From contig NZ_CP116338.1 of the NCBI RefSeq assembly GCF_028198145.1, forward strand, positions 1,240,001-1,304,000: 64,000 bases of DNA, written 5' to 3'. The translations under genes and the position numbers were made by a program. Shown one piece after another: positions 18,557 through 26,971 of this stretch (the stretch's first letter is position 1; each line of letters opens with the position of its first letter). This stretch comes from Microbacterium sp. nov. GSS16 (GTDB lineage Bacteria; Actinomycetota; Actinomycetes; Actinomycetales; Microbacteriaceae). Under the pieces are notes generated by a model. The model was not told the origin of the DNA. It searched no databases and saw only the letters and a list, made by a program, of their open reading frames with translations.

Positions 18557-19779
18557 GAACCGTCGAGGAGCAGCTCGAGATCGTCCTCGCTGAGGTGCGC
18601 CGGCGTCCGCCCGTCACCGTGCCGCTCGACGAGGCGCACGGGCTGACCCTGGCATCCGACGCGCGCGCGGTCAGCGCCGTACCCGTCTTCGACAACTCCG
18701 CCATGGACGGCTTCGCGGTGCGCTGGGCCGATGTCGCGGGCGCCGCACCCGAGCATCCGGTCACCCTGCGGGTCGTCGCCGACATCCCGGCCGGCAGCGC
18801 GCTCGACCCCGCGATCGCGCCGGGAGAGGCCGCGCGGATCATGACCGGGGCCCCGACCCCGACCGTCGCCGACGCGATCGTGCCCTTCGAAGACACCGCC
18901 GGCGGGCTGGCCGACTCGCTCGACACCGTGGTCGTGGAGCGATCGCCCAGCGCTCAGCACGCGCACATCCGCCGGGCCGGCGCCGACATCGCCGCCGACG
19001 CGGTCGTGCTCGCCGCGGGCACGCTGCTCGGGGCACGGCAGCTGGCGGCGCTGGCATCCGCCGGCATCGCGCGGGTCGACGTCGCCCCGCGACCACGCAT
19101 CGCGATCGTCTCGACCGGATCCGAGCTCGTCGCCCCCGGCACGCCGCTGCAGCGCGGACAGATCCCCGAGTCGAACGGCATCCTGCTCGCGGGACTCGCC
19201 GCCGACGCCGGCGCCGAGATCGTGCTGCGCCGCGTCGTCGACGACGAGGGCGACGGTCCGGCCGAGGCCGTCGCCGACGCGAGGGAACGCGGTGCCGATG
19301 CCATCGTCTTCTCGGGCGGAGTCAGCGCTGGCGCCTACGAGGTCGTCAAGCAGAGCCTCGAAGACGCCATGGAGTTCACGAAGGTCGCGATGCAGCCCGG
19401 CAAGCCGCAGGGCTTCGGCGCGACCGGCGACGGGATGCTGCTGTTCGGCCTTCCCGGCAACCCCGTCAGCGCCGCCGTGTCGTTCGAGGTCTTCGTGCGA
19501 CCGGCCCTGCTGCGCATGCAGGGACGCGACGCCATCCACCGACCTCGCCGGCACGTGTCCGCAGGGGTCGAGTGGCGCACCCCGCCCGGGCGGCGCCAGT
19601 ACCTGCCCGCCGTGATCGACCGCACCGACCCCGCCCGCCCGGTCGTGCGCCCCGCGACCGCCGGCGGATCGGGCTCGCACCTCAGCGTGGGTCTCGGCGC
19701 CGCCGACGCGTACGCCATCGTCCCCGCCGAGACGGAGCGCGTCTCCGCCGGCGACCTCATCGAAGTCATGGAGCTGTGA
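18553..19779 (+). CDS. moeA: Molybdopterin molybdenumtransferase MoeA
   Basis: 408 residues. ATG 18553 overlaps the moeB stop (ATGA). Conserved motifs: PVFDNSAMDGFAVR, RIMTGAPTP, IVSTGSELVAPG, and VFSGGVSAGAYEVVK plus LFGLPGNPVSAAVSFEVFV. It inserts molybdenum into adenylylated molybdopterin. Complete. Confidence 0.96.
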   Translation: MRTVEEQLEIVLAEVRRRPPVTVPLDEAHGLTLASDARAVSAVPVFDNSAMDGFAVRWADVAGAAPEHPVTLRVVADIPAGSALDPAIAPGEAARIMTGAPTPTVADAIVPFEDTAGGLADSLDTVVVERSPSAQHAHIRRAGADIAADAVVLAAGTLLGARQLAALASAGIARVDVAPRPRIAIVSTGSELVAPGTPLQRGQIPESNGILLAGLAADAGAEIVLRRVVDDEGDGPAEAVADARERGADAIVFSGGVSAGAYEVVKQSLEDAMEFTKVAMQPGKPQGFGATGDGMLLFGLPGNPVSAAVSFEVFVRPALLRMQGRDAIHRPRRHVSAGVEWRTPPGRRQYLPAVIDRTDPARPVVRPATAGGSGSHLSVGLGAADAYAIVPAETERVSAGDLIEVMEL

Positions 19780-20252
19780 TGACCTTCACCCACCTGGATT
19801 CCGCCGGCAACGCACGCATGGTCGACGTGACCGAGAAGAAGCCGACCGTTCGCGCCGCCACCGCGCGCGGGTTCGTGCGCTGCGCGGCTGAGACAGTGGC
19901 TCTGCTGCGCGACGGGTCGGTGCCCAAGGGCGACGTGCTCGCGGTGTCGCGCATCGCCGGCATCCAGGCGGCCAAGCGCACTCCCGAGCTGCTGCCGCTC
20001 GCGCACGTCATCGGTGTGCACGGTGCGGTCGTCGATCTCGAGATCGAAGACGAGGGCGTCGCCATCGAGGCGACCGTGCGCACCGCCGACCGCACCGGCG
20101 TCGAGATGGAGGCGCTCACGGCCGTCTCGGTGGCCGCGCTGTCGGTGATCGACATGATCAAGGGCGTCGACAAGTCGGCCTCGATCGAGAATCTGCGCAT
20201 CACCGCGAAGGAGGGCGGCCGCAGCGGATCATGGCGGCGGCCCGGAGAATGA
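19779..20252 (+). CDS. moaC: Cyclic pyranopterin monophosphate synthase MoaC
   Basis: 157 residues. The ATG at 19779 shares a base with the moeA stop (TGATG). MVDVTEKKPTVRAATARG, KGDVLAVSRIAGIQAAKRTP, GVEMEALTAVSVAALSVIDM and the C-terminal AKEGGRSGSW are canonical. The usual LIPLCHPL is LLPLAHVI here: the histidine is kept and the cysteine is not. It converts the MoaA product to cPMP; moaA is not in this window. Confidence 0.95.
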   Translation: MTFTHLDSAGNARMVDVTEKKPTVRAATARGFVRCAAETVALLRDGSVPKGDVLAVSRIAGIQAAKRTPELLPLAHVIGVHGAVVDLEIEDEGVAIEATVRTADRTGVEMEALTAVSVAALSVIDMIKGVDKSASIENLRITAKEGGRSGSWRRPGE

Positions 20253-21133
20253 CCGCAACGACCATCGGCGCGATCCTGCTCGTCGGCGGGCGCTCGACGC
20301 GCATGGGCGGCGGTGCCAAGCCCCTGCTCGAGGTGGGCGGTCGGACGCTGCTCTCGCGCGCGATCGGCGCGATGACGGATGCCGGATGCGCGCCGATCAT
20401 CGCCGTCGGGCCGCAGCTCGACTCCGACGCCCCGGTGCGGTGGGCGCGCGAGGATCCGCCGTTCTCTGGCCCAGCGGCAGGCATCGCCGCGGGGGTGTCT
20501 GCGCAGAGCGGCCACGGTGACGGCGATGCGCCGGAATGGACGCTCGTGCTCGCCGGTGACCTGCCGCATGTCGAGCGTGTGACCGCGCAGCTGACCGGGG
20601 CGGCGACCTCCGCACCGTCGGCCGCAGATGCGGTCGTGCTGAGCGCCGGTGGGCATCCGCAATGGCTCGCCGGCATCTACCGCACCGCGGCTCTGCGCGC
20701 TGCGGTGCGCGCCGCGGGGGATGAGCTCGCCGGCCTGGCGTGCCGCGCCCTGCTCGGCGGCCTCGATATAACGTGGCTGGCAGACGAAGATGGGATCACC
20801 GCCGACATCGACACCCCGGCGGACCTGGCGCGCATGCGCGCGGCATTCGAGGAGGAGACCGTGAGCGAATCATCCCGCACCCTGCCCCCCGAGGCGCTCG
20901 ACGAGTGGGCGCTCGCCCTGCGCGAGCGGTTCGACCTCGATGCCGAAGACGTGCCGATCGGTCTCATCCTCGACCTCGCACGCGACGTCGCCAATGGCGT
21001 CGCACGGCCCGCCGCCCCGTTCAGCGCCTTCGTCGCCGGGCTGGTCGCGGGTCGTGCCGGCGGCACGCCGCAACAGGTTCGTGAGGCCGTCGCCGCCGTG
21101 GTCGAGCTGGCAGGCGACTGGAAGGAGCGCTGA
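20249..21133 (+). CDS. mobA: MobA-like nucleotidyltransferase fused to DUF6457
   Basis: 294 residues from ATG 20249 (ATGA overlap with moaC; GGAG 5 nt upstream). An alternative ATG at 20231 is possible. Residues 1 to about 205 are a MobA-type guanylyltransferase (ILLVGGRSTRMGGGAKPLLE, VLAGDLPHV, DIDTPADLARM). The remainder (LPPEALDEWALALRERFDLD onward) is a helical DUF6457 domain, normally a separate small protein of moco loci. It attaches GMP to Mo-molybdopterin. Confidence 0.9.
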   Translation: MTATTIGAILLVGGRSTRMGGGAKPLLEVGGRTLLSRAIGAMTDAGCAPIIAVGPQLDSDAPVRWAREDPPFSGPAAGIAAGVSAQSGHGDGDAPEWTLVLAGDLPHVERVTAQLTGAATSAPSAADAVVLSAGGHPQWLAGIYRTAALRAAVRAAGDELAGLACRALLGGLDITWLADEDGITADIDTPADLARMRAAFEEETVSESSRTLPPEALDEWALALRERFDLDAEDVPIGLILDLARDVANGVARPAAPFSAFVAGLVAGRAGGTPQQVREAVAAVVELAGDWKER

Positions 21134-21134
21134 G

Positions 21135-21383
21135 ATGACGACGACGCAGACCACCACGGTGCGCTTCTTCGCCGCCGCGCAGGAGGCCGTCGGTCAGGAT
21201 GCGCTGACGACGGATGCCGGAACGCTGGGGGCCCTCAGGCAGCAGCTGCTCGCCGAGCACCCGGCGCTCACGGGCATCCTGTCGCGCTGCGCGGTGCTCG
21301 TCGACGGCGCCCGAGTCGACGACGACTTCGCGCTCGCCGAGGCGAAGACGATCGACGTGCTGCCGCCGTTCGCGGGCGGGTGA
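21135..21383 (+). CDS. moaD: Molybdopterin synthase sulfur carrier MoaD
   Basis: 82 residues ending in the diglycine of the ubiquitin-like carrier (IDVLPPFAGG). VRFFAAAQEAVG and the beta-grasp pattern are clear. ATG at 21135 two bases after the mobA stop, with AAGGAGCG upstream. MoeB activates the C-terminal glycine; it acts with MoaE encoded convergently. Confidence 0.95.
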   Translation: MTTTQTTTVRFFAAAQEAVGQDALTTDAGTLGALRQQLLAEHPALTGILSRCAVLVDGARVDDDFALAEAKTIDVLPPFAGG

Positions 21384-21444
21384 ACCGCGCGTCGGTCGCG
21401 CCGGCCTGGCGGCAGCGCCGGTCTCGGTCGGCAGTGCCGGGAGG

Positions 21445-21870
21445 TCAGCCGCCGATGCCCTTCCACGCGGTCGTGCCGTCGGCCTCGACCTGACGCTTCC
21501 ACACCGGCAGCTCGCGCTTGATCGCCTCGATCACCTCGCGGCACACCGTGAACGCCGCATCCCGGTGCGACGAGGCCACGGCGATGACGACCGCCGCCTC
21601 TCCGACATCGAGACGCCCGATCCGGTGGCTGACGGCGACGACGGCATCCGTTCCCTCCGAGGCGACCTCGGCGATGCGGTGCAGGGTCTGCTCGGCATCC
21701 GGGTGAGAGGTGTACTCCAGCGCGACGACGGCATCCGCGGCATCCGGGTCGTGGTCGCGCACCCGGCCGACGAACGTCGTGACGGCGCCGGAGGTGGTGC
21801 TGTCGACGGCGGCGATGTGCTCGTCGAGCGACAGCGGCTGGTCTGAGATGCGCGCCAGGCGGACGGTCAT
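21445..21870 (-). CDS. moaE: Molybdopterin synthase catalytic subunit MoaE
   Basis: 141 residues: GAVTTFVGRVRDHD, LEYTSHPDAE, HRIGRLDVGEAAVVIAV, SSHRDAAFTVCREVIEAIKR and ELPVWKRQ with the catalytic-region lysines. It makes molybdopterin from cPMP with MoaD. ATG at 21870 overlaps the mogA stop by 4 bp. Confidence 0.96.
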   Translation of the reverse strand: MTVRLARISDQPLSLDEHIAAVDSTTSGAVTTFVGRVRDHDPDAADAVVALEYTSHPDAEQTLHRIAEVASEGTDAVVAVSHRIGRLDVGEAAVVIAVASSHRDAAFTVCREVIEAIKRELPVWKRQVEADGTTAWKGIGG

Positions 21871-22343
21871 CGGTGGTCCTCTCCATCGAGTTGGCTGAGC
21901 ACGTGCCCGGCGACCGAGAGTACGACGGGCATGCCTTCGGCGACGGCCTTCGGCGAGCCGGGCAGGTTGACGATCAGGGTGTCGCCGACGACGCCGGCGA
22001 GGCCGCGGGTCAGCATCGACGCGGGGGTGGCGGCGAGGCCGGCGCGGCGCAGCTCTTCCACGATGCCGGGCAGCTGCCTCTCGATCACGCGCGCGGTGCC
22101 CTCGGGCGTCTCATCGCGCGGTGCGACCCCCGTGCCGCCGCTGGTGATGATGAGCCGGATGCCCGAATCGAGCAGCTCGCGCAGAGCATGCTCCACGGCA
22201 TCCGCCCCGTCGGACACGATCGTCGCGTCATCGCAGTCGAAGCCCGCCTCACGCAGCGCGCTGACGGCGACGGGACCGGCCGAGTCGGGCCGTGCTCCGG
22301 CCGACGAGCGGTCGGAGACGGTGAGGACGGCGGCGGCGATCAT
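21867..22343 (-). CDS. mogA: Molybdopterin adenylyltransferase-like protein (MogA/MoaB)
   Basis: 158 residues from ATG 22343, preceded by GGAGGG. AVLTVSDRSSAGARPDSAGP, LIITSGGTGVAPRDETPE and LIVNLPGSPKAVAEGMPVV are the MoCF-domain motifs. It adenylylates molybdopterin before MoeA acts. A GTG three codons upstream is a less likely start. MogA and MoaE form a short operon convergent with the moe genes. Confidence 0.93.
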   Translation of the reverse strand: MIAAAVLTVSDRSSAGARPDSAGPVAVSALREAGFDCDDATIVSDGADAVEHALRELLDSGIRLIITSGGTGVAPRDETPEGTARVIERQLPGIVEELRRAGLAATPASMLTRGLAGVVGDTLIVNLPGSPKAVAEGMPVVLSVAGHVLSQLDGEDHR

Positions 22344-22441
22344 GCCCTCCACACTATCCGCGACGCAGGCCGGGGCCGCGTGGGGGATTATTCACGGCCC
22401 GGTCCCACGTGCGCGGACCAGGGCTCTGCGAACATGGAAGC

Positions 22442-23056
22442 ATGACCACCACTGCGGTCGCGTACGGGCCGATCTCCAGCTACTCGCGCGTGCGCATCCT
22501 GCACCTCGTGCAGCAGCGACCCGAGCGCACGATCGGCGAGCTGTGCGAGGCGACCGGTCTGCACGCGAACACCGTGCGCGAGCACCTGCAGCGGCTGATC
22601 GAGGGCGGCTACGTCATCCAGACGACCGAGCACCGCACCACCCGCGGGCGCCCCCGCACCCTCTACAGCGCCGCGACCGGAACCCCGGACGCGTCGAGCC
22701 CGATCGCCCGTGAGAAGGTCGCCGAGGCGGCGCGTCGCGGCGATGTGATGCGGCGCATCCTCGCCGAACCGGACTCCGAGCTGGGGCGCGAGGCCACCTA
22801 TCAGCTCGACGCCCTCGTCGAGCACCTCGAGGAGAGCGGCTTCGAGCCGATCGTCGACGAGAGCCGGATGACCGTCGAGCTCACGCCGTGCCCGCACGCC
22901 GCGAGCTCTCCCGAGCACCGCCCGATGCTCTGCCAGGTGCACCTGGGGCTCATGCAGGGCGTGCTGACTCAGGCCGGCGGACCCATCGCCGCCGAGTGCG
23001 TGCAGGCCGCGCGGCGGCCCGAGGAGTGCACGGTTCAGCTGCGGCTCACGGCCTGA
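22442..23056 (+). CDS. ArsR/SufR-like winged-helix regulator with four C-terminal cysteines
   Basis: 204 residues from ATG 22442. An N-terminal winged helix (ISSYSRVRILHLVQQRPERT, IGELCEATGLHANTVREHLQ, GRPRTLYSA) and a C-terminal domain with Cys150, 164, 186 and 196 (CPHAASSPEHRPMLC, AECVQAARRPEEC). The arrangement resembles SufR-type iron-sulfur regulators but the spacings are C-x13-C-x21-C-x9-C. Divergent from mogA, so it may control molybdenum-cofactor genes or a Mo-enzyme; that is inference. Confidence 0.8.
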   Translation: MTTTAVAYGPISSYSRVRILHLVQQRPERTIGELCEATGLHANTVREHLQRLIEGGYVIQTTEHRTTRGRPRTLYSAATGTPDASSPIAREKVAEAARRGDVMRRILAEPDSELGREATYQLDALVEHLEESGFEPIVDESRMTVELTPCPHAASSPEHRPMLCQVHLGLMQGVLTQAGGPIAAECVQAARRPEECTVQLRLTA

Positions 23057-23074
23057 TCCCGCCTGACGGACAGC

Positions 23075-23851
23075 TCAGCTGTACAGCGACTCGGTCGGCT
23101 CCATCACGATGCCGTGCGCCTCGAACGCCTGACGGCGCTCTTCGATGCGCCGGTGCATCTCGGCCTGAGCATCGGCGACGAGGGCGGCGGGCAGGGCGAC
23201 GGATGCCGGATGCGGGTCGGCGTGGCCTGCTTCGAAGTACGCGTCGAGCTCGGGCCCTGAGGTCCACGAGCAGATGAGCGCGTAGCGCGGTTCGGGGCCG
23301 CGATGCCACACGGCATGCCAGAAGCGCTGGGTGTCGACGACGATACGAGAGCCCGCGGGCAGCGGCAGCCGGATCTCGGTCGACGGGTCGAAGCGGTCGG
23401 ATCGCAGGATCAGCAGCGAGTCGGGGTCATCCGTCAGATTCAGCCAGGCGCGCACCACCCAGCCGGTGCCCTCGGTGTTGAGTCGGTTGTTGTCGTCCTG
23501 ATGCAGGTTGTAGATGGCATCGGCATACGTGTTCGGCTGCAGCTCGATGACGCGGCAGCGACCCACGTTGGCGCCGGGCTCGAGCGCGCGCGCCTGCAGC
23601 GTCGGCGCCTTCGCGACCTGGGAGGGGATCCACACGCCGTCCTTGTCGGTGCGCGGGGGAGTGTGGTTCCAGAAGCCGTTGCACTCGACATCGCCGGCGT
23701 GGCTCGCGAGCGGCGCGAAGCGGGTGATGCCCGACGAGCGCCACCCGACGTACTCGAGGTCGCGCCACTCGACGGGATCGGCCGATTGGTCGTGGCGGTC
23801 GAGCACGACGTAGCCCGTCTCGCTCAGGGCAGGGGAGGTGAGGTATCCCAT
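23075..23851 (-). CDS. Putative Fe(II)/2-oxoglutarate-type oxygenase or cupin
   Basis: 258 residues from ATG 23851 (GGAG about 8 nt upstream). The segment YADAIYNLHQDDNNRLNTEG contains an HxD pair, and a distal histidine with a basic residue lies in DTQRFWHAVWHRGPEPRYAL, consistent with the HxD...H facial triad of non-heme iron oxygenases on a double-stranded beta-helix. I recognise no specific subfamily. It sits next to the GntR regulator of the proline/hydroxyproline region, on the opposite strand. Confidence 0.6.
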   Translation of the reverse strand: MGYLTSPALSETGYVVLDRHDQSADPVEWRDLEYVGWRSSGITRFAPLASHAGDVECNGFWNHTPPRTDKDGVWIPSQVAKAPTLQARALEPGANVGRCRVIELQPNTYADAIYNLHQDDNNRLNTEGTGWVVRAWLNLTDDPDSLLILRSDRFDPSTEIRLPLPAGSRIVVDTQRFWHAVWHRGPEPRYALICSWTSGPELDAYFEAGHADPHPASVALPAALVADAQAEMHRRIEERRQAFEAHGIVMEPTESLYS

Positions 23852-23941
23852 CGCGCGTCTCCGTTCCGGCATCCGCTCTCAGGTCGATCCTATTGCGAAC
23901 GGTCATCCGGCGACTCGGGGACGGCCGGGCAGAAGCGCCGT

Positions 23942-23960
23942 CGCAGCCGATTCGGCTGCG
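23942..23960. promoter_or_regulatory. 19-bp palindrome before gntR
   Basis: CGCAGCCGA-T-TCGGCTGCG is a perfect palindrome with 9-bp arms, 14 bp before the regulator's start codon. It could be an autoregulatory operator or an mRNA hairpin. Confidence 0.45.
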
Positions 23961-23974
23961 GGTAGGGTGTCGCC

Positions 23975-24658
23975 ATGATGCTGCAGGATGCTCTGGGCGA
24001 CTTCGCCGCCCCCCTCGCTCCCTCCGAGAGCCTGCGCGAGCAGATCGAGAACCAGCTGTCGGCGCGCATCGTCGCCGGGGAGATCCCGCCGGGACATGTG
24101 CTGACCGTGCCACGTCTGGCGACTGACTTCGGAGTCAGCGCCACCCCGGTTCGCGAGGCGATGCTCAATCTCACGCGCCGCGGCTTCCTCAATCCCATCC
24201 GCAACCGCGGATTCGCGGTGACCGAGGTCTCTCAGGATGAGCTCAACGAGCTGTGCGAGGTGCGGATGCTGCTCGAGGCGCCGCCCATGCGTCGCATCGC
24301 AGGCACACTCGACGACGGCGTGGTCGCTGAGCTGCGTGCGCTGGCCGACCGCATCGTCGAGGCGGGCCGAGCGGGGCTGTTCGCGGAGTTCCTGGCCGCG
24401 GACACCGCATTCCACCTGCGAGTCCTCGCGCAGGCGGGCAACCGCGCACTGCTCGACATGGTGCGGGAGCTTCGCCAGCAGACGCGTCTGGTGGGGCTCG
24501 CCCACCTGGTGGAGTCCGACGCACTGATGCCCACCGCCCTCGAACACGCGCAGCTGGTGGATCTGCTGGTCGCCGGAGATGGCGAGGGGGCGGAGGCGCT
24601 GATGCGCCGGCATATCGGTCACGTCGGAGGCGTGTGGAGCGGACGCGACGAGCGCTGA
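23975..24658 (+). CDS. GntR-family (FCD) regulator 1
   Basis: 227 residues. GntR winged helix (LREQIENQLSARIVAGEIPP, DFGVSATPVREAMLNLTRRG) and an all-helical FCD effector domain (EVRMLLEAPPMRRIAG through EALMRRHIGHV) with the metal-ligand histidine pattern. It is closely similar to the regulator at 43932-44609 (both VSATPVREAMLNL, ...MRRHIGHV/MHQHIGHV). It precedes the liv-type transporter genes on the same strand and is the first candidate for the regulator of the TGTYAC sites. Confidence 0.92.
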   Translation: MMLQDALGDFAAPLAPSESLREQIENQLSARIVAGEIPPGHVLTVPRLATDFGVSATPVREAMLNLTRRGFLNPIRNRGFAVTEVSQDELNELCEVRMLLEAPPMRRIAGTLDDGVVAELRALADRIVEAGRAGLFAEFLAADTAFHLRVLAQAGNRALLDMVRELRQQTRLVGLAHLVESDALMPTALEHAQLVDLLVAGDGEGAEALMRRHIGHVGGVWSGRDER

Positions 24659-24721
24659 TCGATTGTTCTACGCGTCGCCGGTCACAGATTGATCTCGGTG
24701 ATTCCTTTCTGGCCATCCGAG

Positions 24722-24742
24722 CAGTAATGTGTCACGTACTAT
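24722..24742 (+). promoter_or_regulatory. Putative FCD-regulator site A, liv operon
   Basis: CAGTAATGTGTCACGTACTA followed by T is identical at 18 of 21 positions to the site before the cyclodeaminase gene (38430-38450). It lies 41 bp before the substrate-binding-protein start and contains the shared core TGTCAC. Confidence 0.6.
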
Positions 24743-24782
24743 CCGATGGCACATGCAATGAGGCATCCAGGAGGACCATCAC

Positions 24783-25967
24783 ATGAACACCCGCAATCCG
24801 CGTCTGCGACGCACGCTGTCCCTCGTCGCCGCCCTAGGCGCGATCATCATCACCGCCGGCTGCTCGGGCGGCCTCGGCGCCGGCGACGACGGGGGCGGTG
24901 ACTCCGACGGGCCCATCAAGCTCGGAATGCTGGCGCCGTTCTCGGGCAGCGAATCCGCTTTCGGGGATTACATGAAGAACGGTGCGCAGCTCGCGATCGA
25001 CGAGATCAACGCCGACGGCGGCATCGACGACCGAAAGCTCGAACTGGTGGTGGAGGACGACGCCTGCGACGCCACTGCCTCGGTCGCGGCCGCGAACAAG
25101 CTCGTCACCAACGGCGTGGTCGCCTCGGTCGGCGGCTACTGCTCGGGAGCCACCCTTCCCACGCTGCCGATCTTCGACGAGGCCGGCATCCCCATGGTCA
25201 TCCCGGCAGCCAACTCGAACGAGCTCGTCAAGCAGCAGCTGCCCGGTGTGTTCCTCATCAACGGCACCGGCACACAGCAGGCCAAAGCCGCAGTGACGTA
25301 CGCCCAGAAGATCGGCGCGAAGACCGTTGCGGCGATCGACGATGCAACGGCGTACTCCGCCGATCTCGCGGGATCGTTCGTCCAGCAGGCTGAAGAGGCG
25401 GGACTCACCGTCGCATTCGAGGCGACCGTGACTCCCGGCGAGAACGACTACTCGGCAGTGGCGACACAGCTCGCTTCGGCCAAGCCGGACCTCGTGTACT
25501 GGACGGGGTACTACCAGGAGGGTGGTCTGATCGTCCGCCAGGCCACCGACGCCGGCTACGAGGGCGCGTTCCTGGTGGGCGACGGATCGGTCGACGCGAA
25601 GTTCGCCGAGATCGCCGGCAAGGGCTACACCGACAAGGTCGTGGGAACGTTCACGCAGACGCCCGACATGATCCAGGGCGCCGACAAGTGGATCGCAGAC
25701 TACGAGAAGCTCGCCGGCGGCAAGCCCGGCCCGTACTCCACCCAGTCGTACGATGCCGTGCGCGTGGTCGCCGAGGCGATCGACGAAGCCGACAGCACCG
25801 ATTTCGACAAGGTCGTCGCGGCGCTCGAGGGGCTGAAGGACTTCAAGACCTTCGCGGGCCCGCTGACGTTCACCAAGGATCACACCCTCTCGGGCGGCGG
25901 CTTCGTGATCGTGGGCATCGATCCCGCGAGCGGCAGCTTCGTGCTCGAGGACGACCTCCAGGGATGA
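24783..25967 (+). CDS. ABC transporter substrate-binding lipoprotein, branched-chain amino acid type
   Basis: 394 residues, AGGAGG 8 nt before the ATG. Lipoprotein signal with ITAGC (Cys27), then a Peripla_BP_6 domain (IKLGMLAPFSGSESAFGDYM, GGIDDRKLELVVEDDACDAT, GGYCSGATLPTLPIFDEAG). The family binds branched-chain or other amino acids and amides. Given the downstream enzymes, proline, hydroxyproline or betaine-like compounds are plausible ligands; this is inference. First gene of the liv operon. Confidence 0.93.
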   Translation: MNTRNPRLRRTLSLVAALGAIIITAGCSGGLGAGDDGGGDSDGPIKLGMLAPFSGSESAFGDYMKNGAQLAIDEINADGGIDDRKLELVVEDDACDATASVAAANKLVTNGVVASVGGYCSGATLPTLPIFDEAGIPMVIPAANSNELVKQQLPGVFLINGTGTQQAKAAVTYAQKIGAKTVAAIDDATAYSADLAGSFVQQAEEAGLTVAFEATVTPGENDYSAVATQLASAKPDLVYWTGYYQEGGLIVRQATDAGYEGAFLVGDGSVDAKFAEIAGKGYTDKVVGTFTQTPDMIQGADKWIADYEKLAGGKPGPYSTQSYDAVRVVAEAIDEADSTDFDKVVAALEGLKDFKTFAGPLTFTKDHTLSGGGFVIVGIDPASGSFVLEDDLQG

Positions 25968-25975
25968 GATCGGCA

Positions 25976-26003
25976 GAGCGGGGCGGTGCGAGCCGCCCCG
26001 CTC
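25976..26003 (+). terminator. Intercistronic hairpin after the binding-protein gene
   Basis: GAGCGGGGCGG (25976-25986) and CCGCCCCGCTC (25993-26003) form a perfect 11-bp stem with TGCGAG loop, 8 bp after the stop. It probably attenuates transcription or protects the mRNA end so that the binding protein is made in excess over the permeases. Confidence 0.7.
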
Positions 26004-26079
26004 GGCGGCGCCGACCCGCTCCCACCCGGCATCCGACCGGGACGCTTCCTTCCGCCCCTGACGAGCAAGGACATCCGCA

Positions 26080-26970
26080 GTGATGCAACTCATCTGGAAC
26101 GGCCTCATCGTCGGCTCGTTCTACGCCCTCGTCGCGCTCGGCTACAGCATGGTCTACGGGATCATCAAGCTGCTGAACTTCGCGCACGGCGACATCTACA
26201 TGCTCGGCGCATTCGCCGGCTTCGCGACCATGTCGGCATTCGGGATCTCGAACGAGTCGTCGATCCCGCTGCTGCTGGTCATCATGCTGCTGTCGATGGT
26301 GACCACGGGTCTCATCGGGGTCGGCATCGAGCGCATCGCCTACCGGCCGCTGCGAAAGAGCCCGAGACTGGCAGTGCTGATCACGGCCATCGGCGTCTCG
26401 TTCACTCTCGAGTACGCCGTGCGGCAGATCTTCGGCCCCAACCCCGAGGCCTTCCCGGTGCGGCTGGAGTCCTCGGGCTTCGATTTCGCGGGCATGCGGA
26501 TCACGGCCGCGCAGATCGTGCTCGTGGTGATCGCGGCGGCGCTGATGCTCGTGCTCGCGCACATCGTCGAGCGCACCCGGCAGGGACGCGCGATGCGCGC
26601 GATCGCCCTCGACCCGCAGGGTGCGCAGCTGATGGGCATCAACGTCAATCGCGTGATCGCCACGGTCTTCTTCATCGGCTCGGCACTCGCCGGGGCGGCG
26701 GGCGTGATGGCCGGCGCCTACTACGGCTCGATCGACTTCCTGATGGGGTTCATCATCGGCCTGAAGGCGTTCACCGCGGCCGTCATCGGCGGCATCGGCA
26801 ACCTCTACGGCGCCATGCTCGGCGGCCTGCTGCTCGGGCTGCTCGAGTCGTTCGGCTCGGCCTGGTTCGGCGGCGAATGGCGGGACGTCTTCTCGTTCGC
26901 CTTCCTCATCCTGTTCCTCACCTTCAAACCGACCGGGCTGCTCGGCGCCCGCGTCGTCGAGAGGATGTGA
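26080..26970 (+). CDS. livH: ABC transporter permease, LivH type
   Basis: 296 residues. Starts at GTG 26080 or the adjacent ATG 26083 (AAGGA upstream). Eight or so hydrophobic helices with the LivH signatures LVALGYSMVYGIIKLLNFAH, GDIYMLGAF and MRAIALDPQGAQLMGINVNR, then GLKAFTAAVIGGIGNLYGAM. Forms the inner-membrane channel with LivM. Confidence 0.95.
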   Translation: MMQLIWNGLIVGSFYALVALGYSMVYGIIKLLNFAHGDIYMLGAFAGFATMSAFGISNESSIPLLLVIMLLSMVTTGLIGVGIERIAYRPLRKSPRLAVLITAIGVSFTLEYAVRQIFGPNPEAFPVRLESSGFDFAGMRITAAQIVLVVIAAALMLVLAHIVERTRQGRAMRAIALDPQGAQLMGINVNRVIATVFFIGSALAGAAGVMAGAYYGSIDFLMGFIIGLKAFTAAVIGGIGNLYGAMLGGLLLGLLESFGSAWFGGEWRDVFSFAFLILFLTFKPTGLLGARVVERM

Positions 26971-26971
26971 C

